A model generated the notes under the pieces. It saw nothing but the letters and a program-made list of their open reading frames with translations. It did no database searches and was not told where the DNA came from. A DNA stretch of 64,000 nucleotides from Mycolicibacterium sp. MU0050. Lineage in GTDB: Bacteria; Actinomycetota; Actinomycetes; Mycobacteriales; Mycobacteriaceae. Made by a program: the position numbers and the translations under genes. Location of the stretch: assembly GCF_963378085.1 (NCBI RefSeq), contig NZ_OY726395.1:4216001-4280000 (forward strand). Direction: 5' to 3'. Positions 27,993-37,063 of the stretch are shown here, in pieces (the first letter of the stretch is position 1; the number at the start of each line of letters is the position of its first letter).

Positions 27993-29192
27993 CTAACCGC
28001 ACCGGTTCCAGACGAGAGGCAGCGCGTCGATTCCGAGCATGTTTCCTGCTTCGCGCGGCACAGCACCATCGGCGAGCCGATACTCGGGGATCCTCCTGTG
28101 CCACTCCTCTAGCGCGATCCGGAGCTCCCGGCGTGCAAGATGAGATCCCAGGCAGCGATGCGGCCCCGCCCCGAAGCCGATATGCCGATTGGGCGTGCGG
28201 TCGATCTTCACGGTCGTCGCGTCCACGAACTCGTTCTCGTCTCGAGTGGCCATGTTCAAGGGGACAGCGATCATCTCGCCCGCCTTGATGGGACAACCTG
28301 CGATCTCCGTGTCGCGCGTCGCCTGGCGCGCCGGGACCACGATGGCGTATGCCCGGATGAACTCCTCGATAGCTGTCGGGATGAGATCGAAATCCTCGAC
28401 GATTCGCCGGCGATCTTCGGGATTGCGGGCCAAGTGGTAGAAACTCAGCCCCAACGTCGCGGAGACCGTGTCCAGGCCGGCCATGAACATCAACAGACAG
28501 AACGATCCGACATCGGCGTCGCTCACCGGCTCTCCGTCAATCTCGAATCCGAGCGCACTGCTGATGAGATCGTCGCCGGGGTCGGCACGCCGTGCAGCGA
28601 TCACCTCTGTGAAGTACTCGTTGACCGCGGCCATGGCCGCGGCCTGCTTCTCCAGAATCTCCTCCGCAGTGCCGGTGCCGTGCAGGATGTCATCCTCCCA
28701 CTGCATGAACTGCCCGATGTGATCCCAGGGCAGACCCATGAGCTCCAAGAAGATCGATGTCGGGTACTGAAGCGCGAAGTCCGCCATGAAATCACAGGAG
28801 TCCTGCTTTGCTATCTCCTCGATGAGTTCCACCGCACGCTGGCGAAGCGCCTCGTCCAGTCGGGTGATGGCACGGGGCGAGAACAACGGACCGAGCTGTT
28901 GGCGCCACTGGTAATGTTCGCTTCCGTCAAGGGTCTCCGGAATCCACTTGTAGTCGGGCTCCGGGCTGAACACCTCAATTGCGCGACTGGAGAAAGTCTC
29001 CGCGTTCTGCAGTGTCCTGAGGATGTCCTCGTGACGCGTGACGATGTAGTAACCATTGGCGATCGAGTTGTAGATCACCGGTGCCTCCGCGCGCAGTTCG
29101 TCGTAGCGCGCGAGCTTCTCGCCAACGGGCAGTTCGTCGTACGGATTGAAGTTGTGGACTGGGCAGGTGGGGACAGTTTCAGAAGCGGTCAC
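27993..29192 (-). CDS. Cytochrome P450
   Basis: This soluble bacterial P450 has 399 residues. The heme-binding loop is HIGFGAGPHRCLGSHLA with Cys347 as thiolate ligand, the I-helix oxygen-activation motif is MFMAGLDTVSATLG (Asp-Thr pair), and a PETLDGSEHYQWRQQLGPLFSP segment precedes the C-helix region. It hydroxylates a C-H bond with electrons from a ferredoxin. GTG 29192 follows GGAGAGAAC. A 3Fe-4S ferredoxin gene stands 103 bp upstream and an ALDH follows, giving a small oxidation operon. I cannot place the CYP family, but terminal oxidation of a steroid- or terpene-like side chain would fit the cluster. Confidence 0.94.
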   Translation of the reverse strand: MTASETVPTCPVHNFNPYDELPVGEKLARYDELRAEAPVIYNSIANGYYIVTRHEDILRTLQNAETFSSRAIEVFSPEPDYKWIPETLDGSEHYQWRQQLGPLFSPRAITRLDEALRQRAVELIEEIAKQDSCDFMADFALQYPTSIFLELMGLPWDHIGQFMQWEDDILHGTGTAEEILEKQAAAMAAVNEYFTEVIAARRADPGDDLISSALGFEIDGEPVSDADVGSFCLLMFMAGLDTVSATLGLSFYHLARNPEDRRRIVEDFDLIPTAIEEFIRAYAIVVPARQATRDTEIAGCPIKAGEMIAVPLNMATRDENEFVDATTVKIDRTPNRHIGFGAGPHRCLGSHLARRELRIALEEWHRRIPEYRLADGAVPREAGNMLGIDALPLVWNRCG

Positions 29193-29295
29193 GTTCTCTC
29201 CCTGATCGATCAGTTGCTTGCTTCAGATGGAGGCAGGGCTGCATCCACGGCGGATCGCCTGGATTCACAGCCGACTCGGACTTCGAGCGTTGGGC

Positions 29296-29487
29296 TCACT
29301 CCAAGGTGAGCGCACGCTCGGGACAGGATTCAACGGCAGTCTCGGCATCCGCCTCAGCACCGGGCGGAACATCCACACAGGGTCCGATCACGTACCCGCT
29401 GTCATCGAGATCGAAGAGGCCGGGAGCGGCAGCGAAGCAGCGCGCATGCCCCGAGCACTTGGCAGAGTCGATGTGCACTTTAGCCAT
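29296..29487 (-). CDS. 3Fe-4S ferredoxin, P450 redox partner
   Basis: This 63-residue ferredoxin is of the actinobacterial P450-partner type. The cluster ligands lie in SAKCSGHARCFAAAPGLF (Cys-x2-His-x2-Cys) and AVESCPERAL. The residue in the middle of the motif is His rather than Cys, typical of the CxxHxxC variant that holds a 3Fe-4S cluster. I chose ATG 29487 (MAKVHIDSAKC), which gives the usual length; the open frame continues 20 codons further up without family support. It feeds electrons to the P450 encoded next. Confidence 0.9.
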   Translation of the reverse strand: MAKVHIDSAKCSGHARCFAAAPGLFDLDDSGYVIGPCVDVPPGAEADAETAVESCPERALTLE

Positions 29488-29834
29488 TGGCCACACACCG
29501 ATACTGACCACCGCCGTGCACATCGGCGGTTTGAGAACATGATTCATGTGGTTGCGCCCAGAATCCCGCGCCAGCCATATCCACCTCTCCTAGGAATCCG
29601 TTGGCCCATGCCTACGCTGCGACGCCTGCCGAATCGGACCGGATCGGCGGCGTGAAGCTCGTCTCCACCGTGTGTCCGTACAGGCGAACTGAGTCCGTCC
29701 GAGTACCTGAGACTCGCATCACACACACTATACGGTGGAGGATTGCTCTATTACAAGGACGTTTCCGAGCTTTTCTGGCCGCAATGTGGGCGCTTACCGC
29801 CCTATTTTTCGACCTATAATATATCGATTAGTGT
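29488..29834 (-). promoter_or_regulatory. Intergenic promoter region of the ferredoxin-P450-ALDH unit
   Basis: No gene is supported in these 347 bp. The stretch holds AT-rich segments at 29745-29757 (GCTCTATTA, similar to segments beside the sites at 1081 and 25243) and 29815-29830, which includes TATATCGATTA, identical to 11 bp in the promoter region at 11121. It suggests that the ferredoxin, P450 and ALDH are transcribed apart from the ACAD genes upstream. Confidence 0.4.
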
Positions 29835-31055
29835 TTACGGCGGCATGGCTGGATCACGCGGCATCCCGAGGACCTGCTCCGCCAGGGTGTTCTTCTGGAT
29901 TTCCGTCGTCCCCGTTCCGACCGTTGAGGCGCGGGTTCGCAGGAAGCCGGTCAGCCAACGACCGCGCTGCACAGCTCGCGGCGAGGGCTTGGTCACCAGC
30001 CCATCGACACCGAGAACATCGAGGGCGAACTCGTGGATGTCCTGCTCGTACTGGGCGATGCGCAACCGCGCACCCGAGGCCGCCGGTCCAGGTTCGCCGG
30101 CGGTCATAATGCTCGCAACGGTACGCTCTGCGCTGTACTGCATGATCCGCAGACGCATCTCGAGTTCGACGAGTCCATCCCGGATTCCCGGATCAGCAAC
30201 CGCCCCCCGCTCCTGTACCAGAGTCCGGAGTTCATCCAGTACCCGGCGATACATGGCAGCGTTCTTCAAGGCTCCGGCTGCCCGTTCATTCCCCAGACTG
30301 GTCCGGGCGATCTTCCAGCCGCGGTTCTCCTCGCCGAGTCGGTTGTCCACCGGGACCCGTACATCGTCGAAGAACACCTCGCCGAACGCAGTGCCACCGG
30401 ACAGATCTCTGATTGGCCGGGCGGTCACGCCAGGCGTGTCGAGATCGATGATCAGGTAGCTGATTCCGTCCTGTCGCGACTCCGGAGCACCGGTACGCAC
30501 CAGCGCGTAGACGGTGTCCGAGTGGTCGACATGGCTGGTCCAGACCTTCTGCCCATTGACCACATAGTGGTCACCGTCACGGCGGGCTGTGGTCCGCAGA
30601 GCAGGAAGATCTGACCCCGCCTCCGGCTCCGAAAAACCCTGACACCACACTCGATCACCACGCAACATCGGGCCGAGGAAGCGCCGCTGCTGTTCCTTGG
30701 TCCCGTACCTCATGATTGTGGGAGCAGCGATTCCGACACCATTTCCGAGCGGCCCGGGCACCTTGGCCCTGGCGTACTCCTCTTGGTAGATCAGCTGCCG
30801 CCCGAACGACAGATCCATCCCGCCGAACTCCCGGGGCCAGTTGGGCCCAGCAAAGCCGGCATCGAACAGCATTGCAAGCCACCGCTTCTGCCATTCGAGT
30901 CGCTCGGTGCGCTCGTGCGGCGGCCTGCCCGGATGGTGGTCGGAAAGGAATCCGCGGATCAGAGCACGGAAGTCTTCATCCGAGTGTTGCTCGGCCCGGA
31001 CAGGATCGTAACGGACCGCAGATGTCTGCACCGGCATCGGATCAGTCGGCATCAC
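29835..31055 (-). CDS. Acyl-CoA dehydrogenase, large-type subunit
   Basis: This ACAD of 406 residues has AGFAGPNWPREFGGMDLS, WCQGFSEPEAGSDLPALRTTA, YVVNGQKVWTSHVDHSD and GTAFGEVFFDDVRVPVDNRLG. At the C-terminus, TVGTGTTEIQKNTLAEQVLG has Gly where the YEGT-type Glu would be. GTG 31055 (or ATG 31052) follows AGGAG and lies six bases after the stop of the smaller ACAD upstream. The close pairing of one long and one short ACAD repeats the layout at 7137/9940 and resembles known heterotetrameric ACADs for steroid CoA esters. Confidence 0.92.
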   Translation of the reverse strand: MMPTDPMPVQTSAVRYDPVRAEQHSDEDFRALIRGFLSDHHPGRPPHERTERLEWQKRWLAMLFDAGFAGPNWPREFGGMDLSFGRQLIYQEEYARAKVPGPLGNGVGIAAPTIMRYGTKEQQRRFLGPMLRGDRVWCQGFSEPEAGSDLPALRTTARRDGDHYVVNGQKVWTSHVDHSDTVYALVRTGAPESRQDGISYLIIDLDTPGVTARPIRDLSGGTAFGEVFFDDVRVPVDNRLGEENRGWKIARTSLGNERAAGALKNAAMYRRVLDELRTLVQERGAVADPGIRDGLVELEMRLRIMQYSAERTVASIMTAGEPGPAASGARLRIAQYEQDIHEFALDVLGVDGLVTKPSPRAVQRGRWLTGFLRTRASTVGTGTTEIQKNTLAEQVLGMPRDPAMPP

Positions 31056-31061
31056 AGGCTC

Positions 31062-32162
31062 CTAGATTCCAACGAATGAGGCCAGCCGGCGCTTGTGGAA
31101 CGCGGGCGCACCGGCGATCATCTCCAACGTCTTGGCCCGCTTGAGATACAGGTGTGAGTCGTGCTCCCAGGTGATGCCAATACCGCCGTGGATCTGGATG
31201 TTCCGCTTCGCCACCTCGGTATACGCACGTGAACAGTAGGCCTTCGCCAGCGCCGCAGCTTCGCTCAGACTCTTTCCGCCGCGGTCCACCGACTCCCATG
31301 CGCGATAGGCAGATGATTTCGCGGCTTCCACCTCCAGCCACATCTCGGCGCAGGAGTGCTTGATGGCTTGGAAGGAGCCGATCGGGCGCCCGAACTGTAT
31401 CCGCGTCTTCGCATAGTCCACGGCCATCTCCAGACAGCGCTGTACGCCACCCACTTGGTCAGCCGCGATCGCACAGAGCAGGATGTCGATCGCGTGTTGG
31501 ACGGCCTCGCCACTGTCTGCAGAGGTCAGTCGCCACGCCGGGGTACCGGCCAGCTCAGCATCGGTCAGCGGCAGCGTCAGATCCACAGCGGGCAAATGAC
31601 ATCGACTGAGGCCATCGGCCGTTCCTTCAACCACGAAGAGTCCAGGCGTGCCAGCGGGGTCCAGCGCCGCCACGATGACAAGCTCGGCGGTGTGTCCGCC
31701 GATGACGAAACTCTCGTGGCCGCTGAGTATCCAGCGATCCCCGTCTGGAACCGCAGTGATGCCGGGCGCGGATCCGCGCGCGGCCGCATCCAGGGCGACC
31801 GCACCGGTCACTGCACCACCGGCGATCGCCGGCAGCCATGGACGATCGGAGTCCCGATCAGCAACCCGGAGCAGAATCTGACCGACCACTACGGTCGCCA
31901 GGAACGGCACAACAGCAAGCGATCGGCCAACCTCTTCCAGCACCACAACCAGATCGGCGAGGTCACCGCCGACTCCGCCGAACTCTTCGGGTATCGCCAC
32001 GCCTGTCAGACCGAGTTCGTCTGTCATTCGATGCCAGGTCACCGAATCGTGCTCACCCGACTCCATGGCCGCGCGCCGACGTTGTCCTTCACCATTCTCG
32101 ATAAGGAATTTCCGTGTGACACTCCGGAATTCATCGTGTGTTTCGCTGAACATCAGCACCAT
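31062..32162 (-). CDS. Acyl-CoA dehydrogenase, small-type subunit
   Basis: This 366-residue ACAD pairs with the gene at 29835. GVAIPEEFGGVGGDLADLVVVLEEVGRS marks the N-terminal domain (seen as IPEEFGGVGGDL and VVLEEVGRSLAVVPF), with RIQFGRPIGSFQAIKHSCAEMWLEVE and NIQIHGGIGITWEHDSHLYLKRA at the C-terminus. As in the 9940 protein the middle TEPxxGSD motif is lost (VTGAVALDAAARGSAPG), the usual sign of the short subunit in alpha2beta2 ACADs. ATG 32162 follows a strong GGAGGT. The stop is six bases from the next start, so the two are translated together. Confidence 0.9.
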   Translation of the reverse strand: MVLMFSETHDEFRSVTRKFLIENGEGQRRRAAMESGEHDSVTWHRMTDELGLTGVAIPEEFGGVGGDLADLVVVLEEVGRSLAVVPFLATVVVGQILLRVADRDSDRPWLPAIAGGAVTGAVALDAAARGSAPGITAVPDGDRWILSGHESFVIGGHTAELVIVAALDPAGTPGLFVVEGTADGLSRCHLPAVDLTLPLTDAELAGTPAWRLTSADSGEAVQHAIDILLCAIAADQVGGVQRCLEMAVDYAKTRIQFGRPIGSFQAIKHSCAEMWLEVEAAKSSAYRAWESVDRGGKSLSEAAALAKAYCSRAYTEVAKRNIQIHGGIGITWEHDSHLYLKRAKTLEMIAGAPAFHKRRLASFVGI

Positions 32163-32273
32163 TGGAGACCTCCGTGGCTGCCGTCATCAGCGGCCCAGTC
32201 GTTCGTCCTCACGACGGGCCGAGTCCCTGACGGTCTGCGCTGCCAGTCGCCGCCGCGGATCGCCACATCGCGA

Positions 32274-33539
32274 TCACAACGCTCCAATCTCAGGTCCGAT
32301 GTTGAACCGCCGAAGCTCACTCTGCAGAACTTCCTCCAGCGTCTCCCCCGGTGCTTCAGGAAGTACGACAGACGCCTCACGGGCGGGCAACAGTACAGTC
32401 GCCGTGGCCGGTGTAGTCACCACACCGTGCTGATTCTCGCACCACACTTCGAGATGGACGGCGTTGTGACCGCCGACGCGCACCTTGGCTGTGACGCGGC
32501 CGTGCACCCAGGTGGTGTCGCCGATGTAGTTGAACTTGCGGTGTTCACACCGCAGCTTCCACAACCAGGCGTCGTCTCCCATCCAATCGGTGAGCGCGTG
32601 GATGATCCACGTTTCGCGCATCGCGCCGTAGTCGTAGCTGGTGGGCAGACCCAACTCCTGCGCCCGCTCCGGCTCCCAGTGCAGGCGCTGCACGGTGTCC
32701 GGGATGTTCAGCGAGTTGGCCGGGTACATCCCCGGAATCTTCTTCCTGGTGTTGTAGGAGATCTTGAAGGCACCGGGCGGCGTCAGCTGCATCCCCCATC
32801 CCACATGCCACATGACGATGTCCGTCGTAGTCAGCGGCCCTTTCACACGGGACTGGATTGCATCTCCGACGGCGACGTCTTCGAAGTACCGTGGCTCGGC
32901 ACCCCTCCTGGCCTCCGCCGCGTAGGCCGCATCGATGCGCGCGAGCTCCTCCTCCGAGTAGGGGTGCTGAATAAGGGATTCGGTCTTCCGTTCCTTTGTG
33001 GCTGAACGCTCTGCATGGACCCAGGTGCCACGACGCACCGCATGCGGTTCACCGTTGCCGTTGGCGTAGATGAAGTCGTGCGTCACGTGCGCAGTGCGAC
33101 CGCCGAATCGGCTCGCCTTCTCCACAACACCGACCTGCGCCTGCAGCACCTTGCAGCGATCGCCGAGCCGCAGAGGTTGCCACCACTCATACTCCATGAC
33201 CGCCTGGTACGAACCGAGTCCAGCAAACGGGTCCCCCTTGAGGAGCGCCTTAGTCTCGGCGTCTCGCTCGGACACTGCGTCTTCGCCCATCGTGTAGTGG
33301 AAGTTGGGCGGCGCAATCAATCCGCCCCATCGCGTGCCGGATGCGTAGTCCACGTCGCAGTACAGAGGGTTGTCGTCGCCATAACCGAAGGCGAAATGTC
33401 GCGAAGTATCCAGCGACACCTCGAGATTCGGTGGGATACGGGGCGGCCTCGGAACTCCGAGACGCTGACGCGAGCGCGCCAGAGCCGCGTCCGTGAGCTT
33501 GCCGTAGTCGGCACGCTCCTGTGCAGATGCGATCGCCAT
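32274..33539 (-). CDS. Double hot-dog MaoC-like hydratase
   Basis: This two-domain hot-dog protein has 421 residues. The N-terminal half (about residues 40-200) has FGYGDDNPLYCDVDYASGTRWGGLIAPPNFHY, an acyl-thioester hydratase-like segment, here seen as GYGDDNPLY and WGGLIAPPNF. The C-terminal half (about 215-400) has DVAVGDAIQSRVKGPLTTTDIV and KLRCEHRKFNYIGDTTWVHGRV. The second domain lacks a clear Asp-His pair, as in fused or heteromeric hydratases where only one half is catalytic. It starts the minus unit followed by the ACAD pair, which makes enoyl-CoA hydration its likely job. ATG 33539 follows GGGGAGAGG. Confidence 0.85.
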   Translation of the reverse strand: MAIASAQERADYGKLTDAALARSRQRLGVPRPPRIPPNLEVSLDTSRHFAFGYGDDNPLYCDVDYASGTRWGGLIAPPNFHYTMGEDAVSERDAETKALLKGDPFAGLGSYQAVMEYEWWQPLRLGDRCKVLQAQVGVVEKASRFGGRTAHVTHDFIYANGNGEPHAVRRGTWVHAERSATKERKTESLIQHPYSEEELARIDAAYAAEARRGAEPRYFEDVAVGDAIQSRVKGPLTTTDIVMWHVGWGMQLTPPGAFKISYNTRKKIPGMYPANSLNIPDTVQRLHWEPERAQELGLPTSYDYGAMRETWIIHALTDWMGDDAWLWKLRCEHRKFNYIGDTTWVHGRVTAKVRVGGHNAVHLEVWCENQHGVVTTPATATVLLPAREASVVLPEAPGETLEEVLQSELRRFNIGPEIGAL

Positions 33540-33568
33540 GCGACGTCCTCTCCCCGAACTTCACTTTT

Positions 33569-33590
33569 GTTAATACGATACATGAATCAT
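33569..33590 (-). promoter_or_regulatory. Putative cluster operator before the hydratase-ACAD unit
   Basis: On the minus strand it reads ATTCATGTATCGTATTAAC, 30 bp upstream of the start at 33539. The 13-base core ATGTATCGTATTA is identical to that at 25225-25246. Between here and 33775 I see no gene. Confidence 0.55.
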
Positions 33591-33775
33591 CTAGATTTAC
33601 GAACCGCTGGTGGCATGGATGGTCCAGGAGGGGAGCTGGCACGAGAGCGGCCCTTGCGTCCCACACGGGACTATCAACTGGTCAAATAGTCCGAACGCGG
33701 GCCTCGCCGACAGCGATCCAGACGCCCAACCCGCCACCCCACATCGATGAATTCAGTAGCTGATAGCTCGACAAA

Positions 33776-34418
33776 GGTCAAGTCCAGGGACGTGGTGTAC
33801 GACGTCGTCGGGTGATTCTTCGAGGTGATGGTTCAGGCGGTCAGTGCCGCCGGCGTGGCCTCCTGTTCGCTCGGGGTGTCGTTGACGGCACGTGATTTGC
33901 TCAGCGCGTCGAGGCCCAGGTAGCGCCGAGACTCGGACCATTCGTCGTGTTGTTCGGCCAATACGGCCCCGACGAGACGAATCAGCGCATCGCGGTCGGG
34001 GAAGATGCCCACGACATCGGTGCGCCGGCGGATCTCCTTATTGAGCCGTTCCTGGGGATTGTTCGACCAGATCTGACGCCAAATCTGATTGGGGAAGTTA
34101 GTGAAGGCGAGCAAATCCGGGCGAGCGGATTCCAGGTGGTCGGCGACCTTGGGGAGCTTATCGGCGAGAGCATCGATGATCCGATCATATTGCGCTGCAA
34201 CCGATTCCTTGTCAGGCTGGTCGAACACCGAATGCAGCAGGGTGCGTACCCACGGCCACGACGCTTTCGGGGTGATCGCCATCAGGTTGGTCGTGTAGTG
34301 GGTGCGGCAGCGCTGCCAGGCCGCGCCGGGCAGCGTGGCGCCGATCGCGGCCACCAGGCCCGCGTGGGCATCGGAGGTGACGAGCTTGACCCCGGACAGG
34401 CCGCGGGCGGTCAGCGAC
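33776..34418 (-). mobile_element. IS256-family fragment (3' half), cut by IS21
   Basis: The right-hand end of an IS256 element close to the intact one at 47326: it begins with the terminal GGTCAAGTCCAGGGACGTGG and includes the subterminal GTGATTCTTCGAG. It stops at 34418, where the IS21 element begins. The missing half is not found on the other side of IS21, so the insertion was accompanied or followed by a deletion or recombination. Confidence 0.88.
33833..34418 (-). pseudogene. IS256 transposase, C-terminal fragment
   Basis: About 195 codons of the C-terminal half of a transposase. The frame reads SLTARGLSGVKLVTSDAHAG (with a catalytic Asp), then QRCRTHYTTNLM, NNPQERLNKEIRRRTDVVG (catalytic Glu) and ends SEQEATPAALTA. 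It differs from the intact copy at 47461 by scattered substitutions (for example AITPKAS against SITPKAS and DKESVAA against DTESVEA). It cannot make an active protein; upstream the frame runs into the end of IS21. Confidence 0.88.
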
Positions 34419-34580
34419 TGTCGCCTGCCATGAGGATGGGACCAGTGTGACCTGATTTTTGCCAGGGTGATGGGACCACCTGGATTGCCAGTTATGGGAC
34501 CACCGGCGCGTCGCGTCGGTGGTCTTTTCATTTGTTCGTTCGATCGCCGTGATGGCTGAAGTCACGGAGGTTCGGCGGGC

Positions 34581-36203
34581 ATGGCTTTTCGGGAGGTCAG
34601 TGTGAATGAGATCAGAGAGGTGCTGCGGGTGTGGCTGGGGGTGGCGGGCCTACCGGCCCCGGGGTACCGCACGATCGCTGCGCATTGCGGTCTGGACCGC
34701 AAGACGGTGCGCCGCTACGTGGAGGCCGCCCAGGCGGCCGGGCTGTGCCGTGACGACGACGTCAGCGCGGTCGATGACGCGTTGATCGGGACGGTTGCCG
34801 AAGCGGTGCGTCCGGTGCGTCCCGATGGCCACGGGGCGGCGTGGGAACAGCTGCTGGGGTTCGAGGAGCAGATCACGAAGTGGGTGGCCGGCACCGACGG
34901 GCAGCGGCCGTTGACGGTGACCAAGATTCACACCCTGCTGGCCCGGCAGGGTTGCGCAGTGCCGTATCGAACGTTGCATCGATTCGCCAGCCAGCGTTGC
35001 GGTTTCGGCCGCAAGGACCTGACGGTGCGGATTGCTGATGGTGATCCTGGGGTGGAGTGTCAGATCGATTTCGGCTATCTGGGGATGCTCCCCGACGCCG
35101 ATGATGGGCGGCGCCGCAAGGTGCATGCGCTGATCTTCACCGCGGTGTACTCCCGACACATGTTCGTGTGGCTGTCGTATTCGCAGACCCTGGCCGCGGT
35201 GATCGCCGGATGCGAGGCGGCGTGGGAGTTCTTCGGCGGGGTGTTCGCGGTGCTGATCCCCGACAACCTCAAACCGGTGATCGCCGCCGCCGATGCGGTC
35301 AATCCGCAGTTCAGCCAGGGGTGGCTGGACTACGCCGGGCATGCCGGATTCCTCACCGACCCCGCGAGGGTGGCCTCGCCGAAGGACAAGCCACGCGTGG
35401 AACGCGCCGTGCAGTACGTGCGCCGAAACTTCTTCGACGGTGAAACATTCACCAGCCTGCAGCAGGCGCAGGACGCCGCGGCGCGGTGGTGTCGTGACAC
35501 GGCGGGCACCCGCATGCACGGCACCACCTGTGCCCGTCCGCTGGAGATGTTCACCGCCGAAGAGCAGCCGACGCTGCTACCGGTGCCAGGGGCCTATGAC
35601 GTGCCGGTGTTCAAGACGGTCAAGGTGCACCGCGATTTCCACGCCGAAGTCGCCAAAGCGCTATATTCGCTGCCCGAGCAATGGATCGGGACCACACTCG
35701 ACGTGCGGGCTGATACCGAGCTGGTGAAGTTCTACCGCCGCGGCGTGCTGGTCAAGGTCCATCCCCGCCAGCCGGCCGGTGGGCGCAGCACCGACCGGTC
35801 TGATCTGCCCGAGCACAAGACCGGCTACGCGCTGCGCGATGTGGCGGCATTGATCGCCACCTGCGCTGCGCACGGCCCCCACGTCGGGATCTACGCCGAA
35901 CGCATCCTCGATGACCGGCTGCCCTGGACGAAGATGCGTACCGTCTACCGACTGCTGGGCCTGGTACGCCGCTACGGCGCGGACAGGGTCGAACAGGCCT
36001 GCGCACTCTCGCTGGATCTTGATGTCGTCTCGGTGAACAAGATCGCCTCCATGCTTGAGCGTGCCACCGAGAACAGTATCCCGGCATTGCCGAAGGCGGT
36101 CGGCCACACCGCGACCCGGTTCGCCCGTGACCCAGACGAATTCAACTCCACCCCAACATCATTGACCGTAGTACCCGGCACCGATCCCGAGGAGAACCGC
36201 TGA
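34581..36203 (+). CDS. istA: IS21 transposase IstA
   Basis: This DDE transposase has 540 residues. A helix-turn-helix is at about residues 25-50 (GYRTIAAHCGLDRKTVRRYVEAA). The catalytic core holds VECQIDFGYLGML (first Asp), FAVLIPDNLKPVI (second Asp) and SPKDKPRVERAVQYVRRNFF (Glu). It looks intact, and full length for IstA. It is followed by istB one base after its stop. Together with IstB it moves the element; the 37.0-kb end shows it is complete. Confidence 0.95.
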   Translation: MAFREVSVNEIREVLRVWLGVAGLPAPGYRTIAAHCGLDRKTVRRYVEAAQAAGLCRDDDVSAVDDALIGTVAEAVRPVRPDGHGAAWEQLLGFEEQITKWVAGTDGQRPLTVTKIHTLLARQGCAVPYRTLHRFASQRCGFGRKDLTVRIADGDPGVECQIDFGYLGMLPDADDGRRRKVHALIFTAVYSRHMFVWLSYSQTLAAVIAGCEAAWEFFGGVFAVLIPDNLKPVIAAADAVNPQFSQGWLDYAGHAGFLTDPARVASPKDKPRVERAVQYVRRNFFDGETFTSLQQAQDAAARWCRDTAGTRMHGTTCARPLEMFTAEEQPTLLPVPGAYDVPVFKTVKVHRDFHAEVAKALYSLPEQWIGTTLDVRADTELVKFYRRGVLVKVHPRQPAGGRSTDRSDLPEHKTGYALRDVAALIATCAAHGPHVGIYAERILDDRLPWTKMRTVYRLLGLVRRYGADRVEQACALSLDLDVVSVNKIASMLERATENSIPALPKAVGHTATRFARDPDEFNSTPTSLTVVPGTDPEENR

Positions 36204-36204
36204 C

Positions 36205-37002
36205 ATGACCACCACCCACCGCGGCGCCACCGACCCTATCGGCGCTGATCTGCTCCGCTTGCTCAAGACCCTCAAACTCGGTGCGCTGGCCGACACCCTG
36301 CCCGAACGTGCCGCCCTGGCCCGACAACACAAACTCAGCCACATCGGCTTCCTGGAAACACTGCTGGCCGACGAGGTCTCCCGACGCGAATCCCGCTCCG
36401 CCACGTTGCGAGCGGCCAAAGCCGGACTCGACCCGAGCATGCGGTTCGACACCTGGACCGCCCACGACGACCTGCGCTATGACCGCACCCTGCTGGGAGA
36501 TCTGACCTCACTGCGGTTCCTCGACGCCGGCCAGCCCGCCATCGTCCTCGGTCCAGTCGGTGTCGGAAAGACTCATCTGGCAACAGCATTGGGGCACATG
36601 GCCATTCGGTGCCGCCACAGCGTCTTTTTCGGCCGAGCCGACAAACTGTTCACCCGGCTACGCGCCGCCCGCCTAGACCACACCGTCGACGCCGAGATCC
36701 GCCGACTGGCTGCCGTGGACGTCCTGATCATCGACGACTTCGCGCTGCGCCCGCTCGATGCCACCGAAACCAGCGACTTCTACGAAATCGTCGTCGAACA
36801 CCACCGCGCCAAGACCACCATCGTGACGTCCAACCGCGAGCCCGCTGAATGGCTGACCATGACCGCTGACACCCTACTGGCCCAATCAGCCATCGACCGG
36901 CTGACCTCCGCCGCCCACACCCTGGTCATCGAAGGACCGTCCTACCGCCAACGAACCCGCCCCCGGCTTGACCCAGACGCCGCAGACAAGCATCCTCAGT
37001 AA
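36205..37002 (+). CDS. istB: IS21 helper ATPase IstB
   Basis: This AAA+ ATPase of 265 residues, related to DnaC, selects the target and activates IstA. Walker A is LGPVGVGKTHLATALG (about residue 114) and Walker B is VDVLIIDDFAL; the sensor region has TTIVTSNREPAEW. An N-terminal helical region (LLRLLKTLKLGALADTLPERA) is typical. ATG 36205 is one base after the istA stop. The length is normal and no defect is seen. Confidence 0.95.
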   Translation: MTTTHRGATDPIGADLLRLLKTLKLGALADTLPERAALARQHKLSHIGFLETLLADEVSRRESRSATLRAAKAGLDPSMRFDTWTAHDDLRYDRTLLGDLTSLRFLDAGQPAIVLGPVGVGKTHLATALGHMAIRCRHSVFFGRADKLFTRLRAARLDHTVDAEIRRLAAVDVLIIDDFALRPLDATETSDFYEIVVEHHRAKTTIVTSNREPAEWLTMTADTLLAQSAIDRLTSAAHTLVIEGPSYRQRTRPRLDPDAADKHPQ

Positions 37003-37063
37003 CGCGCCACGGTGGTCCCATCCCCCTGGCAATCAGGTGGTCCCATCACCCTGGCAAGCGACA

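Larger units (their letters stand above)
34419..37063 (+). mobile_element. IS21-family insertion sequence, 2645 bp
   Basis: The ends are TGTCGCCTGCCATGAGGATGG at the left, given here as TGTCGC at 34419, and its inverted partner TGTCGCTTGCC read inward from 37063. Repeated internal copies of GCCAGGGTGATGGGACC stand near both ends, as is usual for IS21 transposase-binding sites. It encodes istA and istB. No target duplication is seen (left flank TCAGCGAC, right flank ACTCACCG), so the surroundings have been rearranged. Confidence 0.9.
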
